From: Nitrosomonas sp. | GTDB lineage: Bacteria; Pseudomonadota; Gammaproteobacteria; Burkholderiales; Nitrosomonadaceae | Direction: 5' to 3' | DNA length: 64,000 nt | Assembly (NCBI GenBank): GCA_019745325.1 | Contig: JAIETK010000006.1 | Location: 18,989 to 82,988, forward strand | Shown: positions 34,541 to 43,332 of the stretch, one piece after another | Numbering within the stretch: position 1 is the stretch's first letter | How the letters are laid out: each line of letters begins with the position of its first letter | Made by a program: the position numbers and the translations under genes | Notes under the pieces: model-generated | Database searches by the model: none | What the model was told of the DNA's origin: nothing | Seen by the model: the letters and a program-made list of their open reading frames with translations, nothing else

Positions 34541-35707
34541 ATGAAATACATTGATGAATTCCGTGATGGCGCTCTTGCGAAAACGATCGCCGCCAAGATT
34601 CTGCAGGAAACCAATCCCCGGCGCCGCTACCATTTAATGGAATTTTGCGGCGGGCATACCCATGCCATTTCACGTTTCGGTATCGTGGACTTACTTCCCA
34701 GTAATATTCACATGATTCACGGCCCAGGGTGCCCGGTATGTGTCTTGCCGGCCGGCCGTATCGAAAATGCCATTCAATTGGCGCAAATACCCGGACTGAT
34801 CCTTTGCACCTATGGCGACATGCTGCGGGTGCCGACACCAAGCGGCGCGAGCTTATTGAAAGCAAAAGCGCAAGGCGCGGATATCCGGATGATCTATTCC
34901 GTCGCCGATGCAATCACGATAGCCCAAGACAATCCGCAACATCAGGTCGTATTTCTTGCCATTGGTTTCGAAACCACCACACCGCCGACTGCGATTGCAA
35001 TCAAACAAGCGGATGCGCTGGGTCTAAAAAATTTTAGCGTATTCTGCAACCACGTCCTCACTCCCTCAGCCATTTCGCATATCTTGCAATCTCCCGAGGT
35101 CCGGGAACTCGGCGTGGTTTCGCTAGATGGTTTTATCGGACCGGCGCATGTCTCCGTTGTAATCGGCAGCCAGCCATACCATTACTTTGCGGAAGAATTT
35201 CAGAAACCGGTGGTAATCGCGGGTTTTGAGCCGCTGGACGTCATGCAAGCGATTTTGATGCTGATCCGCCAAGTCAACACCGGCCGCGCTGAGGTGGAAA
35301 ATGAATTTACCCGGGCTGTCTCACCTGCGGGAAACATCAAGGCACAAGTGCTGGTATCCGAGGTTTTTGAATTACGGCGGACGTTTGAATGGCGCGGCCT
35401 TGGTTTAGTACCTTATAGCGCGCTGAAAATCAAATCACACTATGCCGGTTTTGATGCCGAGCAACGTTTCCCAATCCCGGCATTATCAATCCCCGATAAC
35501 AAAGCCTGCGAATGTGGCGCCATTTTGCGCGGTGTCAAACACCCGCGCGATTGCAAGATTTTCGGCACGGTTTGCACACCCGACAATCCGGTCGGATCCT
35601 GCATGGTATCATCCGAAGGCGCATGCGCCGCGCACTACAGCTATGGCCGTTTCCGCGAAAAGGACTGCGGGGTGTCACAGGAAAAAAAACATGTCCAGCC
35701 ACAGTAA
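34541..35707 (+). CDS. hypD: Hydrogenase maturation protein HypD
   Basis: This 388-residue scaffold assembles Fe(CN)2CO for [NiFe] hydrogenase. Signatures are EFCGGHTHAISRFG, IHGPGCPVCVLP and IGFETTTPPTAIA. The C-terminal Cys set binding [4Fe-4S] is CECGAILRGVKHPRDC, FGTVC and GSCMVSSEGACAAHY. It is full length. The 3' end overlaps hypE by 17 bases, showing tight operon organisation. Confidence 0.96.
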   Translation: MKYIDEFRDGALAKTIAAKILQETNPRRRYHLMEFCGGHTHAISRFGIVDLLPSNIHMIHGPGCPVCVLPAGRIENAIQLAQIPGLILCTYGDMLRVPTPSGASLLKAKAQGADIRMIYSVADAITIAQDNPQHQVVFLAIGFETTTPPTAIAIKQADALGLKNFSVFCNHVLTPSAISHILQSPEVRELGVVSLDGFIGPAHVSVVIGSQPYHYFAEEFQKPVVIAGFEPLDVMQAILMLIRQVNTGRAEVENEFTRAVSPAGNIKAQVLVSEVFELRRTFEWRGLGLVPYSALKIKSHYAGFDAEQRFPIPALSIPDNKACECGAILRGVKHPRDCKIFGTVCTPDNPVGSCMVSSEGACAAHYSYGRFREKDCGVSQEKKHVQPQ

Positions 35708-36749
35708 CGTCAAATCCGGCTACACGCGAAAACTCGACTTCAAACAAGGCCGGATTGAGATGGCGCACGGCAGCGGCGGCCGGGCAATGATGCAACTGAT
35801 TCAACAACTGTTTCTCCAGGCGTTTGATAATGAATATTTACACCCCATGAACGATCATGCCTGTTTTCCCGGTTTTAACGGCCGCATGGTGATGTCCACA
35901 GACTCTCACGTCGTGACGCCGCTTTTTTTCCCTGGCGGTGACATCGGCAGCCTGTCTGTCAATGGAACCATCAACGATGTCGCGATGGCTGGCGCCAAGC
36001 CTTGCTACCTGGCAGCCAGCTTTATTCTGGAAGAAGGACTGCCTTTAGCCGATCTGCAACGAATCGTCCATTCCATGGCGACAACCGCGCGTTCCGCAGG
36101 CGTGCCGATCGTCACCGGAGATACCAAAGTCGTGGAGAAAGGCAGCGGTGACGGAGTTTTCATCACCACCACCGGGATCGGAATCGTACCGGCAGGCATC
36201 GACATTTCGGGAGAGAACGCGCGTGCTGGCGATAAAATCATTATATCCGGCACGTTGGGCGACCATGGAATTGCCGTCATGGCATCCCGGGAAAATTTAT
36301 CGTTCGATACCACGATCGTGTCGGATACAGCCGCGCTGCATGACCTGGTCGCCGCCATGATCGCCGCTGTTCCCGCCATCCGTGTGCTCCGCGACCCGAC
36401 GCGAGGCGGCTTGGCTTCGACGCTGAATGAAATTGCCCGGCAGTCATCGGTGGGAATGATGTTGTATGAAAATACGCTGCCTATCCGTGAACAAGTTAAG
36501 GCCGCCTGCGAGTTTCTGGGATTCGATCCGCTGTATATCGCCAACGAAGGCAAGCTGGTCGCAATCTGTCCCGCAAAAGATGCCGGAAGCTTGTTGCACG
36601 CGATGAAAAATCATCCGCTCGGCCGCGACGCAGCGATCATCGGTGAAGTAATTGATGACACGCATTGCTTTGTGCAAATGCAGACTCAATTGGGCGGCAA
36701 CCGGGTGGTTGATTGGTTGAGTGGCGAGCAATTGCCCCGTATTTGCTAA
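35691..36749 (+). CDS. hypE: Hydrogenase maturation protein HypE (carbamoyl dehydratase)
   Basis: This 352-residue protein has the PurM-like fold: EMAHGSGGRAMMQLIQ, FPGGDIGSLSVNGTINDVAMAGAKP, and VTGDTKVVEKGSGDGVFI. It ends in the conserved PRIC tail, whose Cys352 accepts a carbamoyl group from HypF and is dehydrated to thiocyanate, the source of the CN ligands. HypF itself is not in the window. The start at 35691 (MSSHSNVKSG) was chosen over a longer frame from 35442, which would overlap hypD by 266 bases. Confidence 0.95.
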   Translation: MSSHSNVKSGYTRKLDFKQGRIEMAHGSGGRAMMQLIQQLFLQAFDNEYLHPMNDHACFPGFNGRMVMSTDSHVVTPLFFPGGDIGSLSVNGTINDVAMAGAKPCYLAASFILEEGLPLADLQRIVHSMATTARSAGVPIVTGDTKVVEKGSGDGVFITTTGIGIVPAGIDISGENARAGDKIIISGTLGDHGIAVMASRENLSFDTTIVSDTAALHDLVAAMIAAVPAIRVLRDPTRGGLASTLNEIARQSSVGMMLYENTLPIREQVKAACEFLGFDPLYIANEGKLVAICPAKDAGSLLHAMKNHPLGRDAAIIGEVIDDTHCFVQMQTQLGGNRVVDWLSGEQLPRIC

Positions 36750-36758
36750 TCAGCAGCT

Positions 36759-38459
36759 TTGAAAATTCTAATCCTGACACACAGTTTTAACTGCCTGACA
36801 CAGCGGCTTTTTGTGGAATTGCAACGTTGCGGATACGAACTGTCGATCGAATTCGATATCAACGATGCCGTTACTTGCGAAGCTGTCGAACTATTCAACC
36901 CCGATTTAATCCTTGCTCCCTTTCTAAAACGCCGCATTCCGGAAAACATCTGGCGCACCCGCGCTTGCTTTATCGTACATCCTGGAATCACCGGCGACCG
37001 GGGCCCTTCCGCGCTCGACTGGGCAATCATGAAGGGTGTGCCGGAATGGGGTGTCACCGTCCTACAGGCCAACGCGGAAATGGACGCCGGCGATATCTGG
37101 GCCAGTGAAGTCTTTCCCATGCGGTTAGCCCCGAAAAGCAGCCTATACCGGCATGAAATCGTTGGAGCCGCAACGCGTGCCGTCTTAACAGCGATCACAC
37201 GTTTCGAATCGCGGACTTACCGGCCCATGCCGCTGGATTACACGCGACCGGATGTACATGGCAATTTGCATGCCCCAATGCGGCAAATCGACCGCTGTAT
37301 CGACTGGCAACAGGACAACACCCTCGTCATATTAAGAAAAGTTCATGCTGCCGATGGCTCTCCCGGTGTCCTGGATTCGTTGTTCGGAGAACCCTATTAT
37401 CTTTATGATGCGCATCATGAGAAGAAATTTAGCGGAAAACCTGGAGCCATCATTGCCAAACGGGATTCCGCCATTTGCCGCGCAACGATCGATGGTGCGG
37501 TTTGGATCGGTCATGTAAAACACCGGCAAGACAACGAATCGACGTTTAAACTGGCCGCCTCCAGCGCATTGCAACATCACTTAACCGAGGTTCCGGAAAT
37601 CCCTTTAGACCCCATTGCAGGTACAGCCGCTGATACCTATCAGGAGATCTGGTTTGAAAAAAAGCATCAGGTGGGTTATCTGCATTTCGCTTTTTACAAC
37701 GGCGCAATGGATTCCGGACAGTGCCAACGATTACGAGAGGTTTATCTAAAGGCCACTTCCAGCGATATCCGTGTCATCGTACTGATGGGCGGCCCGGACT
37801 TCTGGAGCAACGGCATACACTTGAATCACATCGAACACGCCGATAGTCCCGCCGATGAATCCTGGCGCAACATCAACGCCATGAACGATCTGGTGCATGC
37901 CATCATCACCACGGAGCGGCAATTCACAATCGCCGCTTTACAAGGCAATGCCGGTGCAGGTGGTGTGTTTTTATCGCTTGCCGCTGACTATATTTATGCC
38001 AATGCCCGTGTCATTTTGAATCCGCATTATAAGAGTATGGGGAACTTGTACGGCTCGGAATATTGGACTTATCTTTTACCGCGGAGAGTGGGTAGCGCTC
38101 GCGCGTACGCACTGACACAAAACCGATTGCCAATCGGCGCCGCGGAAGCGCGAAACATGGGATTGATCAATGATTGTTTTACTTTGAGTCCGGAAGATTT
38201 CAGAACAAAAATTGTCACTATTGCTGAAACGCTCGCCGCCGCCCCGGATTTCCCTTCCCGCTTGCAGCAAAAGATTCAGCGGCGCCAACAAGAAGAACAT
38301 CAAAAACCGTTACATGACTACCGCAATGAAGAGCTTCAGCGGATGCAGCTTAATTTCTATGGTTTTGATCCGAGTTACCATGTAGCACGTTACCATTTTG
38401 TGCACAAAATTCCTTACGGTTGGACACCCCGCTATCTTGCCCGGCATCGCCGCCATTAA
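36759..38459 (+). CDS. hypX: HypX/HoxX, CO-ligand synthase for [NiFe] hydrogenase
   Basis: This 566-residue two-domain protein is HypX. The N-terminal formyl-transferase-like domain (~1-260) carries LILAPFLKRRIPE, CFIVHPGITGDRGPSALDWAI and a second formyl-transferase-C part. The C-terminal crotonase-like domain (~280-500) has VIVLMGGPDFWSNGIHLN and ALQGNAGAGGVFLSLAADYI. In Aquifex and Ralstonia, HypX makes the active-site CO from N10-formyl-tetrahydrofolate via formyl-CoA, allowing maturation in air. It starts with TTG at 36759, 9 bases after the hypE stop, with a weak ribosome-binding site. Its presence implies that the HoxYH enzyme is made under oxic conditions. Confidence 0.93.
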   Translation: MKILILTHSFNCLTQRLFVELQRCGYELSIEFDINDAVTCEAVELFNPDLILAPFLKRRIPENIWRTRACFIVHPGITGDRGPSALDWAIMKGVPEWGVTVLQANAEMDAGDIWASEVFPMRLAPKSSLYRHEIVGAATRAVLTAITRFESRTYRPMPLDYTRPDVHGNLHAPMRQIDRCIDWQQDNTLVILRKVHAADGSPGVLDSLFGEPYYLYDAHHEKKFSGKPGAIIAKRDSAICRATIDGAVWIGHVKHRQDNESTFKLAASSALQHHLTEVPEIPLDPIAGTAADTYQEIWFEKKHQVGYLHFAFYNGAMDSGQCQRLREVYLKATSSDIRVIVLMGGPDFWSNGIHLNHIEHADSPADESWRNINAMNDLVHAIITTERQFTIAALQGNAGAGGVFLSLAADYIYANARVILNPHYKSMGNLYGSEYWTYLLPRRVGSARAYALTQNRLPIGAAEARNMGLINDCFTLSPEDFRTKIVTIAETLAAAPDFPSRLQQKIQRRQQEEHQKPLHDYRNEELQRMQLNFYGFDPSYHVARYHFVHKIPYGWTPRYLARHRRH

Positions 38460-38520
38460 CCACTTGCAGCGCTGCCTGCTTTTCCGGCAACACAGCCAAA
38501 CCCGGCGCGTCCGTCACACT

Positions 38521-38970
38521 TTACCGCTGTTCTGCAACGGCCGCAGGTCTGCCCGTTTCAACCATATCGGGATCGAATTCCGGTGGTTTTTCTGCGGGAG
38601 GAATCACACCCGGACATTGCTTCATGATCGCCCATTTTTGAATCGCATCGTATTCACTTTTCAGCTGCAGATACTCCGCCTCTTGCTCTTTGGTACCGCC
38701 CAGCGCAAACAACGCCGCCCACGACAGCGACAAGTCCGCTCCCAGAATCCATTTGTTATTGGCAGGCACGGTATCACTCGGTTTTCCAATTAATTCACTG
38801 ACTCTGTTCTGAATACGCTCGGTTTCCCTCAGCAACTCGTCGCAGTTGTAGGTTTGGAATTGAGATGGCGAAACAAAAGATGCAGAATTATTCTCCGGTG
38901 AAGTAACACAACCCGGCAGCAACAATAGAATTGCAATCACAAATACTAACGAAGTAACGGGCCTATACAT
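38521..38970 (-). CDS. Lipoprotein of unknown function
   Basis: This 149-residue protein has a signal peptide and lipobox (LLLPGC). Then comes YNCDELLRETERIQNRVSELIG, a helix with a conserved-looking Cys. A short hydrophobic part (LSLSWAALFALGGTKEQEAEYLQLKSEYDAIQ) follows, and a Pro-rich tail. The pattern resembles small proteobacterial lipoproteins with a C(D/E)xL...R....L...A motif that pair with a TM hairpin; no function is known. AAGGAAG precedes the ATG at 38970. It converges with hypX. Confidence 0.65.
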   Translation of the reverse strand: MYRPVTSLVFVIAILLLLPGCVTSPENNSASFVSPSQFQTYNCDELLRETERIQNRVSELIGKPSDTVPANNKWILGADLSLSWAALFALGGTKEQEAEYLQLKSEYDAIQKWAIMKQCPGVIPPAEKPPEFDPDMVETGRPAAVAEQR

Positions 38971-39137
38971 AACTTCCACTTCCTTTTTAGTTTTATTCAG
39001 ATCACCATCGGATTCCATTAAAACCCTGCAGTACAACCGATATCCTGATGACGTCCGCCCAAGAAACAAACAAGCAATAATAGCATTGTACTCTTAGAAA
39101 CAATCCAAAAGAAGTTGGCTATCAACAGGCCATAAAA

Positions 39138-39168
39138 AAAACCACTGAGCGTTATTCTCAGTGGTTTT
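39138..39168. terminator. Rho-independent terminator after PEP-CTERM gene
   Basis: Hairpin arms AAAACCACTGAG and CTCAGTGGTTTT around a 7-base loop, with A-run on the other side providing a T-run for the minus strand transcript of the gene at 39188. Confidence 0.88.
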
Positions 39169-39187
39169 AGGGTAGATACGAACTGGA

Positions 39188-39730
39188 TTAAACTACGCGA
39201 CGCCGCAAAGAAAAGCCGATTAAACCAAAACCGGCCAATAACATCGCATACATCTCAGGTTCCGGAACGGGCGTCACTGAAGAAGACAGCAAATAACTGC
39301 CGCCCAGCAAACCATCGATACTGCCCGTCACTTGATAATAATAATCCCCGGGGCCAGCGGTAAAAGTCTGATTGACTGATGTTGAGTCAAAAGCCAGCGA
39401 TGTAACCAGGCTATCGCCGGGATCCGATCCGCCATAATCAGCGTCGCCATCGCTTGACCACAATTGCACCAAACCGCCCGTGATATCAAAAACTGGCGGC
39501 GCATCGTTGGAAACACTCGACCAGAGGCCGTTAACCGCTGTTGCCACGCTGAATGTATAGATATGGTCGATCGGGGTGGCACCTGAAGTAATCAGCGCAA
39601 AAAAACCCATTTCCGCAGGATCATGATTTCCCCAATTCGCCATTACAACCGGCGCTGCATTGGCAACACTACCTGCCATTAAGGCTAAAGCAATAGCCGT
39701 TGTTTTTAGTTTAAAACCGCATTTCAACAT
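39188..39730 (-). CDS. PEP-CTERM sorting-domain secreted protein
   Basis: This 180-residue protein has a signal peptide (LKTTAIALALMAGSVANAAP). The body has a FxDxA-like beta-sandwich pattern (HIYTFSVATAVNG, VTSLAFDSTSVNQTFTAGPGDYYYQVTG). The C-terminal tag is VPEPEMYAMLLAGFGLIGFSLRRR, so it is an exosortase substrate. GGAGG sets the start at 39730 rather than an upstream ATG at 39829. It is the third PEP-CTERM protein in this window; none sits beside an exosortase or polysaccharide locus. Confidence 0.85.
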   Translation of the reverse strand: MLKCGFKLKTTAIALALMAGSVANAAPVVMANWGNHDPAEMGFFALITSGATPIDHIYTFSVATAVNGLWSSVSNDAPPVFDITGGLVQLWSSDGDADYGGSDPGDSLVTSLAFDSTSVNQTFTAGPGDYYYQVTGSIDGLLGGSYLLSSSVTPVPEPEMYAMLLAGFGLIGFSLRRRVV

Positions 39731-39982
39731 TTTAAAACCTCCAAAGATATATAAAATGTTGCTTATAGCGTTTATTGGTATTCTTGAATAAGCAAACAAA
39801 TTACGAACAACGTAGAATAAAAAGTACACACTAACAATCTAACGGGCCCACTCGAAATAATATATATAATTGCTTATATTGTAAAATGTTTTTTTGCCAG
39901 AGGAAAAATCTTTTCTCACGATATTTCCCTTCCATACCAAAGTTTGGCAATCTCGAGCCTTTTAATTTTTAACTAAAAAACA

Positions 39983-41218
39983 ATGACAACAACCAATGCA
40001 GCAACCTTGATTGATTCACCAGCAAATCCGGCTGAGCCGATCAAAACGATTCAACTCCACGATTGCAAAATCACCTTGTTGGGCACCGCGCATGTTTCAA
40101 AAGCCAGCGCCGATAAAGTTCAGGAATTAATTGCTACCGGGCAGTATGATGCGGTCGCGGTTGAACTATGCCCAAGCCGGCACAAAGCCATCGTCAATCC
40201 CGATGCCATGGCCAAAATGGATTTATTCCAGGTCATCAAAAAAGGCCAGGCCAGCATGGTAGCAGCCAGTCTCGCACTGGGTGCGTTCCAGCAACGCATG
40301 GCGGAACAGTTCGGTATCGAGCCGGGCGCCGAAATGCGCGTGGCGATCAAAGATGCGCAAACGGCCCATTTGCCGGTGCTGCTGATCGACCGTGAAATTG
40401 GCACCACCATGAAGCGGATTTACCGTAATGTGCCTTGGTGGCGGCGCATGAATTTGTTCGCCGGTCTAATCGCCAGCGTCATCAGCAAGGAAAAATTCAG
40501 CGAAGCGGAAATTGAAAAATTGAAAGAAGGCGATGTATTGGAAAGCTCCTTCTCACAATTCGCCGAAAACGAACAAGACCTGTTTCAGCCGCTTATCAGC
40601 GAGCGGGATGAATACATGTCCGCCCGCCTCATCAAAGAATCCCGGGAAAATAATTACCGGCATATTCTGGCGATTGTCGGCGCCGGACATCTAAACGGCA
40701 TGGCGCGGCAGCTTGAAACGCATGCAATCGCCAATCCGCACGAGCGAATCGCCCAGCTTGACACGATCCCGCCGGCATCCCGCTGGTTCAAGCTGATTCC
40801 GTGGCTCATCGTTGCATTAATCCTGACGGGATTTGTGCTCGGCTTCATGCGCAGTCCGGAACTGGGAACCGCCATGGTGCTCGATTGGATTTTGATCAAT
40901 GGCGGGCTGTCGGCGATCGGTGCAGCCATCGCTTTTGCGCATCCACTGTCCATTCTGACAGCTTTCCTGGCGGCGCCGTTGACATCGCTGAATCCAACCA
41001 TCGGAGCCGGCATGGTCGTGGCTGCTACCGAAACCTATCTGCGTAAACCGCAAGTCGGCGACTTTAACCGTCTCCGGTCGGACACCACCACGCTAAAAGG
41101 CTGGTGGCACAACCGGGTGACGCGCATTCTGTTAATTTTCATTCTTTCCACACTCGGTTCCGCGATCGGCACCTATGTCGCCGGATTTAGAATATTTGAA
41201 CAACTGAGCACAGGCTAA
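39983..41218 (+). CDS. TraB/PrgY-family membrane protein
   Basis: This 411-residue protein is of the TraB family (related to PrgY, GumN/TIKI-type folds). The N-terminal soluble domain has KITLLGTAHVSKASADKVQELI, YDAVAVELCPSRH and HILAIVGAGHLNGMARQLE. Four hydrophobic helices follow in the C-terminal third (WLIVALILTGFVLGFM, WILINGGLSAIGAAIAF, GAGMVVAATETYL, ILLIFILSTLGSAIGTYVAGF). The TIKI relatives are metalloproteases that use His and Glu residues like those in GTAHV and VELCP. The substrate in bacteria is unknown. The ABC exporter gene starts 6 bases downstream, suggesting an operon. Confidence 0.85.
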   Translation: MTTTNAATLIDSPANPAEPIKTIQLHDCKITLLGTAHVSKASADKVQELIATGQYDAVAVELCPSRHKAIVNPDAMAKMDLFQVIKKGQASMVAASLALGAFQQRMAEQFGIEPGAEMRVAIKDAQTAHLPVLLIDREIGTTMKRIYRNVPWWRRMNLFAGLIASVISKEKFSEAEIEKLKEGDVLESSFSQFAENEQDLFQPLISERDEYMSARLIKESRENNYRHILAIVGAGHLNGMARQLETHAIANPHERIAQLDTIPPASRWFKLIPWLIVALILTGFVLGFMRSPELGTAMVLDWILINGGLSAIGAAIAFAHPLSILTAFLAAPLTSLNPTIGAGMVVAATETYLRKPQVGDFNRLRSDTTTLKGWWHNRVTRILLIFILSTLGSAIGTYVAGFRIFEQLSTG

Positions 41219-41224
41219 CCAATA

Positions 41225-43081
41225 ATGTTCGGTTTTTTCGAACGCCTTATCAATCCCTACCCGCCGGAACATCCGGCGGAACCACCGCGAGGACTCTATC
41301 AGTTTTGCCGTCACTACCTCCGCGGCATCGAACCGCACCTGGCGGTATTGGCGCTTCTGACCACTTTACTGGCGATCAGCGAAGCCATGCTCTACAGCGT
41401 CGTTGGACAAATGGTCGATTGGCTGGCGGAAAAGAAAATCGATGCTTTCTTCGAAACTGAATGGCCCACTATACTGACCATGTCGGTTTTCATCCTGATC
41501 TGGATTCCGTTGCTGGTATTGCTGCACGCCTTAACCATCAACCAGATGCTGATGGGTAATTTCCCGATGCGGATCCGCTGGTTGTCGCATCGCTACCTGC
41601 TCAGCCAAAGCTACGCCTTCTTTCAACATGAATTCAGCGGACGGATTGCTACTAAAGTCATGCAAACCGCATTGGCGGTGCGCGAAACGGTATTGAAACT
41701 GCTCGACGTGATGCTGTTCGTCACCATCTATCTGACCACCACGATGTTCCTGATTATCAAAGCCGATCCGTTGCTGTGCTTGCCTTTACTGGTCTGGTTG
41801 ATACTCTACATCGTCATTTTGTCGTATTTCGTACCCCGCCTGAAACGCATCTCGACACTCCAGGCCGATGCGCGCGCATTAATGACCGGCCGCATCGTCG
41901 ACAGCTATACCAATATCCTGACATTGAAACTGTTTTCCCGCAGCCAGCGGGAATCGGCTTATGTGCAAGCCGGCATGGAAGAGTTCATGTCGACCGTATA
42001 TCCGCAAATGCGGCTGGCAACCGGACTGAATTTCTCGGTGTGGACCATCAACATGCTGATGGTATTCGCTACCGGCGCACTGGGTCTGTTCATCTGGATG
42101 CAAGGCGAGATCAGTCCGGGCGCGATTGCGATTGTCATGAGTCTGGCAATTCGATTGACCGGCATGTCGCATTGGATCATGTGGGAAGTCAACATGTTGT
42201 TTGAAAATATGGGAACCGTGCAAGACGGCATCAACACCATTTCCAACCCCCAGCTCGTCACCGATGCCGCCGATGCTCAGGAAATAACCGTACCGCAAGG
42301 CGCCATCGAATTTCACCAGGTATCGTTTTCCTATCATTCGGAACATCGCGATCCGCTTCACATTTTCGAAAATCTCAACTTGCATATCGCCGCTGGCGAG
42401 AAAGTCGGCATTGTCGGCCGCTCCGGCGCCGGCAAATCGACCCTGGTCGGTTTGTTGCTGCGCTTTTACGACGTGCAGCAAGGCAAAATCAGTATCGACG
42501 GACAAGATATCCGCACCGTGACGCAAGATAGCTTGCGAGCCAATATCGCGGTAGTGACGCAAGATACTTCGCTGCTGCACCGTTCCATTCGCGACAACAT
42601 CTTGTTCGGTAGACCGGACGCCAGCGAAGCGCAAATGATTGCCGCCGCCAAACAGGCACATGCGCATGAATTCATTTTAAAATTACGCGATATCAAAGGC
42701 CGTGCCGGCTATGATGCGTATGCCGGCGAGCGCGGCGTTACCCTCTCCGGCGGACAGCGGCAACGCATTGCAATCGCACGGGTGCTGCTGAAAAACGCCC
42801 CGATCCTGGTGCTGGATGAGGCCACTTCGGCGCTTGATTCCGAAGTCGAGTCCAGCATTCAACAAAACTTGTATCAACTGATGGAAGGTAAAACCGTCAT
42901 CGCCATCGCCCACCGGCTTTCAACCATCGCCGCGATGGACCGGCTGATCGTATTCGACAAAGGCCGCATCGTCGAACAAGGCAGCCACGCCAAACTCATC
43001 GCCAACAATCAGCTTTACGCGCAACTGTGGAACCATCAGTCCGGCGGTTTCCTGGGATTGCTCGAAAACGAGCAATCTTGA
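41225..43081 (+). CDS. ABC exporter, fused membrane and ATPase domains
   Basis: This 618-residue half-transporter has six transmembrane helices in the first ~340 residues and a C-terminal nucleotide-binding domain. The ATPase motifs are complete: Walker A GRSGAGKST, Q-loop VVTQDTSLL, signature LSGGQRQR, Walker B ILVLDEATSALD and switch His in IAIAHRLSTI. It should act as a homodimer exporting a lipid, peptide or drug. It resembles MsbA/YojI-type exporters; substrate not predictable. It is probably co-transcribed with the TraB-family gene. Confidence 0.92.
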   Translation: MFGFFERLINPYPPEHPAEPPRGLYQFCRHYLRGIEPHLAVLALLTTLLAISEAMLYSVVGQMVDWLAEKKIDAFFETEWPTILTMSVFILIWIPLLVLLHALTINQMLMGNFPMRIRWLSHRYLLSQSYAFFQHEFSGRIATKVMQTALAVRETVLKLLDVMLFVTIYLTTTMFLIIKADPLLCLPLLVWLILYIVILSYFVPRLKRISTLQADARALMTGRIVDSYTNILTLKLFSRSQRESAYVQAGMEEFMSTVYPQMRLATGLNFSVWTINMLMVFATGALGLFIWMQGEISPGAIAIVMSLAIRLTGMSHWIMWEVNMLFENMGTVQDGINTISNPQLVTDAADAQEITVPQGAIEFHQVSFSYHSEHRDPLHIFENLNLHIAAGEKVGIVGRSGAGKSTLVGLLLRFYDVQQGKISIDGQDIRTVTQDSLRANIAVVTQDTSLLHRSIRDNILFGRPDASEAQMIAAAKQAHAHEFILKLRDIKGRAGYDAYAGERGVTLSGGQRQRIAIARVLLKNAPILVLDEATSALDSEVESSIQQNLYQLMEGKTVIAIAHRLSTIAAMDRLIVFDKGRIVEQGSHAKLIANNQLYAQLWNHQSGGFLGLLENEQS

Positions 43082-43332
43082 TTTCACACTATCCTGCTTC
43101 AGCCAATCGCGCGTGAATTATCCGCTGCGAAGGTATTTAACGATCAGCATCGCAACCGCTATCCTGATCGACAAACCCGCAAAAACATCAACAACCGGAA
43201 AATAATCGGTTGCAGATTCCTACACAGCCACAAAAAAATGCCACAGCATTCTTGTCGAGTTAAACATTAAAATCATTCTGTAAATTAGGGTAATTAATAC
43301 GCTATTTTTTCATCTTTGCGCAACAGCCCGGT

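Noticed and set aside
41879-42667. 262-residue antisense frame in the ABC exporter
   Set aside because: Shadow of the ATPase-encoding strand, no start signal and no domain.
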